DNA of 64,000 nt. It comes from Ectocarpus siliculosus (lineage: Eukaryota > Sar > Phaeophyceae > Ectocarpales > Ectocarpaceae). The notes under the pieces were generated by a model. The model saw nothing but the letters and a program-made list of their open reading frames with translations. It was not told where the DNA came from and made no database searches. Every line of letters starts with the position of its first letter. Within the stretch, counting starts at the first letter, position 1. The stretch spans positions 8,784,813 to 8,848,812 of the forward strand of contig FN649727.1 in assembly GCA_000310025.1 (NCBI GenBank), read 5' to 3'. This document shows positions 56,399-64,000 of this stretch, in pieces. A program made the translations under genes and the position numbers.

Positions 56399-59300
56399 TC
56401 ACACCTGCAACATACGAAGTACACAGACCAGACCATGGCATTCTCAGTTGTATTATAGTGTCAAGCCTTGGCGCGATCGTCGTGCATGAGGCTTGCCTAC
56501 AAGACGGTCCTAAGTGTGCACGAACCTGCTCTCGCACAAATTCCAGGTCACTCCGAGTCCCCACTGTGTCCGGGTGGTTCTCACCAAGCTTCTTGGTACG
56601 GATTCTGAGGGCCCTCTCCAATAGTGGAAGTGCCTCCGTGTGCTTCTCCTGCGGACGATTGAGATTGAGACGCAGGGTTGAGAACCAAATTGGGTGCGCA
56701 AACGGTTTAACAACTGCCGTGACTACTTTTGTCGTCCAAGCCATTGGCAACTGATGTCACCGTTCGTTCAGTAAGCCCGCCGGCTTAAGCGAATTCACGG
56801 TAAGACAACGAAGCGCCTCACCTAATTGTCCCAAAACGTCCTGAGGACGCCACAAAACAAAACCGGAATGTTGTTTCGAGATGGGCTGTCAACATCCCCG
56901 CCCGGTTGTGGAGCACCACATGTACAACATCCACAGGGCGCCAAGAGAATTCTACTGGAAAGGTCGGGCGGCTCTCACCTGCACTCTCAACAACTCCGCC
57001 CGGTTGTTGAGCGATGCGGCCAAATCAGGGTGCTCTGGACCCAGCATCTTCTCTCGAATGGCCTGTGACCGCTCATACAGCGGCTCGGCCTCCTCATACT
57101 TCCCCTGGAATGCAGTCGACGGCGTAGCAGGGTCGTGTTTCAGCACGAGTCGGGTCTAGAACTGCGGAGGAACATTTTCTACTTGAAGCTCCTACCGTAT
57201 GTACAACAACCGCCGGGCGCCAAGAGAATTCTACTGGAAAGTCCTGGCGGCTCTCACCTGCACTCTCAACAACTCCGCCCGGTTGTTGAGCGATGCGGCC
57301 AAATCAGGGTGCTCTGGACCCAGCATCTTCTCTCGAATGGCCTGTGACCGCTCATACAGCGGCTCGGCCTCCTCGTAATTCCCCTGGAATGCAGTCGACG
57401 GCGTAGCAGGGTCGTGTTTCAGCACGAGTCGGGTCTAGAACTGCGGAGGAACATTTTCTACTTGAAGCTCCTACCGTATGTACAACAACCGCCGGGCGCC
57501 AGGAGAATTCTACTGGAAAGTCCTGGCGGCTCTCACCTGCACTCTCAACAACTCCGCCCGATTGTTGAGCGATGCGGCCAAATCAGGGTGCTCTGGACCA
57601 AGCATCTTCTCTCGAATGGCCTGTGACCGCCCATACAGCGGCTCGGCTTCCTCATACTTCCCCTGGAATGCAGTCGACGGCGTAGCAGGGTCGTGTTTCA
57701 GCACAAGTCGGGTCTAGAACTGCGGAGGAACATTTCTGCTTGGAGCTCCTAGAACATGCTTTGACTTTTCATCTGGCTCACTACAACCCCCGCCCGGTTG
57801 TTGAGCACCGTATGTACAACACAGGGCGCCAAAAGAATTCTACTGGAAAGGTCTGGCGGCTCTTACCTGTGCCACCAACAACGACGCTCGGTTGAGTAGC
57901 CAGGTCGCCAGGTCTGGGTGGTCAGGGCCCAGCTTATTTTTGCCGATCTCAATAGCTCGAAGGTACAGAGGGTCCGCCTCAGCATACTTCCCCTGGAAGG
58001 GGAGGAGGGGAAACAACGAAAGGGTTGTAAACAAAGGCTTGGTACAGCATATTGCCGAGGAAAAAACGCTCAATCATTCCCGCCCCGGTTGTTGAGCGCC
58101 TAGAACCATCGGGCTCGCTCCGGACCCAGCGCCTCTGGCTGTGATCGTTCATAAAGTGGCTCGTCCTCGACGTACTCACACTGTCCAATACAAGTGGATT
58201 CGGTCAGCCAGCTTTCTACCAAAAACCGAAGTACTTCACATAGTAAATTGAACCCTACCACATATCCAGGACATATCCTTTGGCAGTTATACTACCTGTG
58301 TCTCCAACAACCTCCGTCCAGCTGCTGAGGTCTGTAGCGACCTTCGGGTGATCAGGACCGTACACGTTCTCGTCGATAGCCAACGAGCGTTTGAATAGTG
58401 GCTCGGCTTCCACATACTTCCTCTTTTGAATACCGTTGACCGCGTAGCAGGGTTATTTTTTGTATAAGTCGGATCTAAAACTGAGGAACATTCTCTCTGG
58501 AAGCATCTAGCAGCGTCGTTTGGCTCTCACCTGGTCGTACAAAAACAAAGCCCGGTTGTTGAGCGATGCGGCCACATTAGGGTGCTCTGGACCCAGCATC
58601 TTCTCCCGTATGGCCTGTGACCGCTCGTACAGCGGCTCGGCTTCCTCATACTTCCCCTGGTATGCAGTCGACGGCGTGGCAGGGTCGTGTTTCAGCACAA
58701 GTCGGGTCTTGGCACTGCGGAGGAACATTTTCTGCATGAAGCTTCTACGACATCGTTTGACTTTTCATCTGGCTCATCAACAACCCCCTGCCCGGTTGCT
58801 GAGCCTGGTTGCCAGGTCTGGGTTGTCAGGGCCCAGCGTTTGCTCTCCGATCTCAATAGCTCGAAGGTACAGAGGGTCCGCCTGTAAACCAAGGCCTGGT
58901 ACCGCATATTTGCCAAGCAACAAAGGACCAATCATCCCACCACGGTTGACGAGCGACTGGGCCACATCGAGGTTGCTCCGGATCCAGCGCCTTTTCTCCC
59001 ATTGGCAATGATCGGTCGTAAAGTGACTCGGCCTCCTTGTACTTCCCCTTTGAAAAGCAAGGTGGTTCGGTTAGCCGGCGGTCTACTGAACAACGAAATA
59101 TTTCACACAGTAACTTGAACGCTACCCGATTTCCAGGACACATCCTTGGTCTCTCACCTGCATTCTCAACAACGTCCCCCTGTTGTTGAGTCTCGTGGCA
59201 AGAGCTGGGTGGTCAGGGCCGAGCGTCTTCTCCCCAATCTCAATAGCTCGCAGATAGAGAGGGTCGGCTTTGTCGTACTTGCCCTGTGTAGGAAGCAGTG

Positions 59301-60822
59301 GGGTGGAGTAAGCGAGTGGGGGAGAGAGAACCAAACTCTCAAAACAAGTGTGAACTACGAAAAAGTTTGGACGGCTCTCACCTGCCTCTGCAACAACCCC
59401 GCCCGGTTGTTGAGCGCTGTGGCCACGTTCGGGTGCTCAGGACCTAACGCTGTCTCCCAAATCTCGGTCGCCCGCCTGTACAGAGGCTCGGCCTCGGCGA
59501 ACTTACCCTGAGACGTGAAGGGCAAGCATGTCAGAAGTGTGGTCAATGCTAGCGGGGATTGACAACGGACTAACAATTGCTCAACAACCCCGCCCGGTTG
59601 TTGAGCGCTGTTGCCACCGCAGGATGATCAGGCCCGTAGACATTCTGGCGGATCGCAAGGGAACGTTCATACAACGGCCCTGCTTCGTCGTACTTGCCCT
59701 AAATCACGAGGGACGAGCGGGATGGGAGGTGTGGTTATTGCTATTATAGGACACTGCGGAGGAACAATTGCTCTACAACCCCGCCCGGTTGTTGAGCGTT
59801 GTGGCTAGACTTGGGTGCTCAGGGCCTAGAACCTTCTCCTCTATCGCCTGACACCGCTCATAGAGTGGCTCAGCCTCCGAGTATTTGCCCTGGATGCAGT
59901 GAGGACAGCGTGGTGGAGTCGTATTTCAGTCAGAAAATCGTAAATGGGATTGTGGAGAACCATTTTCTCAACAACCACGCCCTGTTGTTGAGCGCTGAAG
60001 CATAGTTAGGATGCTGTTCGCCAACTGTGGCACCTAGGATCTCCAGGACTCGGACATAGAGGGGGTCAGCGTCTTCGTACTTGCCCTACGGAGACGGGGA
60101 CGCAGTGAGAGCGGTCAACATTAGTAAAACTAGCAGCGGAGGAACAATTGCTCAACAACCCCGACCCCGCCCTGTTGTTGAGCACTCCCGAAATCTATCG
60201 GGTACCACAAGAAACTTCCTGGAATTTTCTGATGGCTCTCACCTGCGCTCTCAACAACTCCGCCCGGTTGTTGAGCGATACGGCCACATTAGGATGCTCA
60301 GGACCTAACGCTGTCTCCAAAATCTCGGTCGCCCGCCTGTACAGAGGCTCGGCCTCGGCATACTTACCCTGAGACGTGAAGGGCAAGCATGTCAGAAGTG
60401 TGGTCAATGCTAGCGGGGATTGACAACGGACTAACAATTGCTCAACAACCCCGCCCGGTTGTTGAACGTTGTGGCCAGACTTGGGTGCTCAGGGCCTAGA
60501 GCCTTCTCGTTTATCGCCTGACACCGCTCATAGAGTGACTCAGCTTCCGAGTATTTGCCCTGGACGGAGTGAGGACAGCGTGGTGGCGTCGTATTTCAGT
60601 GAGAAATCGTAAATGGGATTTTGGTGCAAGTGGGATCTAGAACTGCGGATGAACATTCTTTTCAAGAACCATCTAGAAGCGTCGTTTGGCTCTTACCTGA
60701 CTCTCCAACAACCCCGCCCTGTTGTTGAGTGTTGTGGCAAGAGCTGGGTGGTCAGGGCCTAGCGTCTTCTCCCCAATCTCAATAGCTCGCAGATAGAGAG
60801 GGTCGGCTTCGTCGTACTTGCC
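56399..60822 (-). CDS. TPR-exon array 2, NB-ARC head not in window
   Basis: Minus-strand TPR exons with intact donor and acceptor, all phase 0: 60,697-60,822; 60,243-60,368; 59,382-59,507; 59,158-59,283; 58,531-58,656; 57,867-57,992; 57,537-57,662; 57,258-57,383; 56,979-57,104; terminal 56,526-56,648 (41 codons); and a stop exon (GTG TGA, 56,399-56,404). Spliced together these give ten TPRs in one open frame. Intervening decayed cassettes lie at about 58,075-58,180, 58,296-58,422 (frameshift by one added base), 58,770-58,880 and 58,930-59,055. No NB-ARC exon is found upstream before the window ends at 64,000, so the head may lie beyond it or be lost. Many cassettes match array 1, but in a different order. 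Confidence 0.8.
56927..57764 (-). repeat. Three tandem 279 bp units, one TPR exon each
   Basis: The exons at 56,979, 57,258 and 57,537 are spaced exactly 279 bases apart and are nearly identical, as are the introns between them. They encode the same TPR variant ([20 protein letters not shown]) with few substitutions, showing recent local amplification. Confidence 0.93.
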
Positions 60823-61086
60823 CTGTGTAGGAAGCAGTGGGGTGGTGTAAGCGACTGGGCGACAGAGAACCAACCTCTCAAAACAAGTGTGAACCCTACG
60901 AAAAATCTCGGAAAAATCTCACGGCTCTCACCTGGCTCTCGTAAATAAGATTGTGGAGAAACATTTTCTCAACAACCCCGCCCGGATGTTGAGCCATGTG
61001 GCAAGAGCTGGTTGGTCAGGACCGAGCGTTTTCTTTCAAATCTCAATGGCTCGAAGGTACAGAGGCTCTGCCTTAGCATACTTGCC
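59573..61086 (-). pseudogene. Donorless TPR cassettes of array 2
   Basis: Cassettes at 59,573-59,698, 59,764-59,889 and 60,434-60,559 carry ACAATTG at the palindrome edge and an in-frame stop there. Those at 59,960-60,085 and 60,961-61,086 carry CATTTT at the same point. They match array-1 cassettes in kind, and several in near-identical sequence. A more decayed TPR exon lies at about 61,150-61,255 (GNCAETEPLCER readable on the minus strand). Confidence 0.75.
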
Positions 61087-61588
61087 CTGTACTAAAAAAG
61101 AGAAGGGAAAGAGAGAAGTTCGATTCTTGACACTGCTGCATGTGCGGTAGCACAAATGCCTGCACGACATCTGGATGCTCCAAGTCCAAAACGTACCCTC
61201 GTTGGCTCATTGCCGTTCACACAGTGGCTCTGTCTCGGCACAGTTGCCTTGATGCCGCAAGGATGCGAGAGATGGCACGGTTCGGAGAGATGGCACCGGG
61301 CAGCGCAAAACATAGCAAGAACACAAGGGGCCCTTAATGTGGAAACCGTGGAACCCCCGCTCTCCCGGGCCAAGACTGACACGCAGGAAAACCACTATAG
61401 GTGGCTCACTTGCAGCAGTCTACTACATGGTAGGATTTACTGTCTCCTTAGTACAACCAATATGCTCTTCATTGTGCGGCCTTTGGTGCCGCATGTAAAA
61501 ATGCAGACGATAATCTGCACGTGATACCATATTCTTTACCATACAATAGACCCCCCCCGCCCTCGCGACCCTTGACGCGGGTACCCTC

Positions 61589-61619
<31 letters not shown>

Positions 61620-61653
61620 NNNNNNNNNNNNNNNNNNNNNNNNNNNNNNNNNN
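61620..61653. other. Assembly gap (34 N) in a poly-G tract
   Basis: Unsequenced bases lie between long G runs, at the poly-G edge of the repeat that starts at 61,673. Confidence 0.95.
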
Positions 61654-61672
61654 GTGGGGGGGGGGGGGGGGT

Positions 61673-62792
61673 GTACTCATAGTCGTGCATGCCGTAGTCG
61701 TTTGACCATTGACCTCGCATCCCTACAAAGCCGGGACGGAGCACGCCGGGTTCTCACCGGACCAGGCTCTCACAACACCAAGCGCGAAGTGCCGTGAGGT
61801 ATTTGGCGAGTCGCATGAAGGGTGAGCTGCATCCTGCAAAGGGTGTTCGACATCTTGTGCTTACTTCCTTGCGTACGGATGACAGCTGCGTATGACTTAA
61901 TTTATTTTCTGGTGCTTTCACTTCCAGAGACAGTTGTACGCACTGTGTAACTGCCTCGAGGATGCTTGACCATTTTAACACAACGTGGTGCGATTACCCC
62001 GTTTGCGCGGAGTATGAGGGTTCTCGACCCCGCACAACATGATCTACTCGACCACCATTGCGGTTACCGCAAACAAAAAAGAGGTAATAAAAAAAAACCC
62101 GGTAACCTGGTTGCCGAGTTCACGAAGTGAATTGGCTTGCTTTACAACGTCGTTGCCATGCGACGAAAACCCAATCCCGATGGCAAACACCGGGGGCGGC
62201 GGCATGTTTTACAACGTCGTTGCCAAGCGACGAAAACCCAACCCCGAAGGGGGGGGGGGGGATGTACTCATAGTCGTGCATGCCGTAGTCGTTAGACCAC
62301 TGACCTCGCATCCCTACAAAGCCGGGACGGAGCACGCCGGGTTCTCACCGGACCAGGCTCTCACAACACCAAGCGCGAAGTGTCGTGAGGTATTTGGCGA
62401 GTCGCATGAAGGGTGAGCTGCATCCTGCTAAGGGTGTTCGACATCTTGTGCTTACTTCCTTGCGTACGGATGACAGCTGCGTATGACTTAATTTATTTTC
62501 TGGTGCTTTCACTTCCAGAGACAGTTATAAGCACGGTGTAACTGCCTCGAGGATGCTTGACCATTTTAACACAACGTGGTGCGATCACCCCCCTTTGCGC
62601 GGAGTGAGGGTTCTCGACCCCGCACAACATTATCTACTCGACCACCATTGCGATTACCGCAAAAAAAAAAGAGGTAATAAAAAAAAAAAAACGGTAACCT
62701 GGTTGCCGAGTTCACGAAGTGAATTGGCTTGCTTTACAACGTCGTTGCCATGCGACGAAAACCCAATCCCGAAGGCAAACACCGAGGGGGGG
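61673..62792 (+). repeat. Direct repeat of two ~591 bp units
   Basis: Units begin GTACTCATAGTCGTGCATGC at 61,673 and 62,264, each directly after a poly-G run. They run in parallel through a CTGCGTATGACTTAATTTAT block to an AACCTGGTTGCCGAGTTCAC block. The segment TTTACAACGTCGTTGCCATG occurs a third time near 62,207, as a shorter internal duplication. The first ~130 bases match the inverted copies at 4,815-5,035. Confidence 0.88.
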
Positions 62793-62892
62793 GCCGCAGG
62801 AACCCCATGGGGAGTGTTTCGAAATTCCCACTACAGCGCTGTGTGGGATCTCGCACGCGGTAAAAAACGCGCGCGAAAAATGCCGAAACCAC

Positions 62893-63336
62893 CAGGGTTG
62901 TTCACGGTTTATGACCGAACCGAGGAGCGGTTTTTCATTTGTGAAATTTCACGGTTCGGAGCGTACCTGTTTCTTTCCCCCAAAAATCTCACGGAGCGGG
63001 GCGAGGCGGTCTATCTAAGGCTACAATCTCACGGAGCGGAGGGTTTTTCTCAATGCAAAATCTCACGGTTCGGAGCGGTTCGGTTTAAACCCGCTCCGAA
63101 CCGTGGAAAAAAAATGGGCCGTGAGCAACCCTGAGGTTTTTTCAATTTTGACATTTCACGGTTCGGAGCGGAGCGGATTGTTTCAATTCAAAATATCACG
63201 GAGCACGGCGAAGCTGTTTATCCGAGTTATGATTCCCACGGAGCGGAGCGATTTCTTTGTTCGTGTCAAGGAGCGGAGCGGTTTATCTCAAGGGAAATCT
63301 CACGCTCCTAACCGCTTCGGACCGTGAACAACCCTG
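62893..63336. mobile_element. hAT-type MITE with 8-bp target duplication
   Basis: Terminal inverted repeats CAGGGTTGTTCACGGT (62,893 on) and its complement (ending 63,336) are flanked by a perfect duplication GAAACCAC (62,885-62,892 and 63,337-63,344). The interior is an array of short CGGAGCGG / ACGGTTCGGAGCG units on both strands, with no transposase. Same design as the element at 29,743, with different interior units. Confidence 0.87.
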
Positions 63337-63344
63337 GAAACCAC

Positions 63345-64000
63345 GGGGATTTAGTCAAAAGTTCCCCCCCGGGGACATATAAGGCCTCTCCCACACCCCT
63401 CCGCGCGACCAGTATTGACACGTAACGTAAGGGTGATCCAAGAGTTTTACATGCAGGGCCCCTTGAGGAACAACATGATAGAGTGCTAGTGGGCCCAGGC
63501 CACCTTTTGACCTGCTGTAATGAGGAACCTGGCCACCCTTTACATGCATGTGGTGACGGAATCATCGGAGCAACACTCGTTCATTTACGGTCGTAGTCCA
63601 CACGGTAAAATGTCTGTTGCATACAAATCATCGGTAAGGATTTGCCGCTCAACCAAAAAACACACAACACATTAGTCACAAACTACCTCTACATTAGGTA
63701 ACACAAAGCCAACTCGAAGTACATGCCATGACCACTGGCTGCTGCCTACCAGAGTCCTCAGCCGCTATGCCTTGCAGCCGGCAACATTGGTACCCATGTG
63801 ATGCGTCCCCATCACAATAAACGACTGCTGCTGTGGCTGCCGTGTGTGATTCCTGTACAGTACGATATATACATCTGTATGCACACTGGAACGAAAAGCC
63901 TATTGTTCGGAATACCGTAGTAGTGCGAGAGATGGCACCGGGGACTGAGGTGCCTTGAAAATGTTACGGGAAAATGATCTATTTCCGCACAGGTGTAACA
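63345..64000. other. No recognisable gene at the right end
   Basis: Only short unsupported frames. A solo GAGAGATGGCACCGGG end of the small inverted-repeat family lies at about 63,927. Confidence 0.5.

Overview
This window is nuclear DNA of a eukaryote with long, intron-rich genes. The best guess is a brown alga (Ectocarpus-like stramenopile). The main reason is an NB-ARC-TPR receptor gene in which each tetratricopeptide repeat (TPR) sits in its own exon. That architecture is known from Ectocarpus as a candidate pathogen-receptor family with exon shuffling. GT-AG introns with CAG|GTGAG-type donors, abundant microsatellites and no operon-like gene packing fit this reading. All assignments come from reading translations and splice sites by eye; no search was run.

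Layout. (1) Positions 129-18,025, plus strand: the central and C-terminal parts of a FANCI gene (Fanconi anemia / interstrand-crosslink repair); its start lies upstream of the window. (2) Positions 19,686-20,284, minus strand: a relic of the 3' end of a TPR gene. (3) Positions 20,255-24,455, minus strand: an internal fragment of gamma-tubulin complex protein 3 (GCP3), fused at its downstream end to a broken TPR exon. (4) Positions 25,278-32,892, minus strand: a complete NB-ARC-TPR gene, 14 exons all in phase 0, about 1,003 residues, 10 TPRs; its introns hold extra, decayed or donorless TPR cassettes. (5) Positions 33-40 kb: no recognisable gene; dispersed repeats and inverted-repeat elements. 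(6) Positions 40.6-42.5 kb: a damaged fragment of type IA DNA topoisomerase (TopA). (7) Positions 42,613-57,008: a second copy of 7,175-20,284, carrying the C-terminal half of FANCI and the 3' end of a TPR gene. (8) Positions 56,399-61,086, minus strand: a second TPR-exon array with no NB-ARC domain in the window. (9) Positions 61.1-64 kb: repeats, an assembly gap and a hAT-type MITE.

How it fits together. FANCI and the TPR genes converge tail to tail. A segmental duplication copied the 3' half of FANCI together with the end of its convergent TPR neighbour. The two copies have since diverged: a foldback transposon inserted in one, a nonsense codon in the other, and a polyalanine tract expanded from 6 to 16 codons. 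The most interesting signal is that most intact TPR exons, and most of the extra cassettes, carry a DNA palindrome (CTCAACAAC - 8 nt - GTTGTTGAG, encoding the LNNRAxLL core). Several different rearrangement junctions fall at or inside it: the donorless cassettes, the palindrome-only relics, the GCP3-TPR chimeric exon and one end of the segmental duplication. The repeat may therefore serve both as protein scaffold and as a recombination hotspot that shuffles receptor modules.
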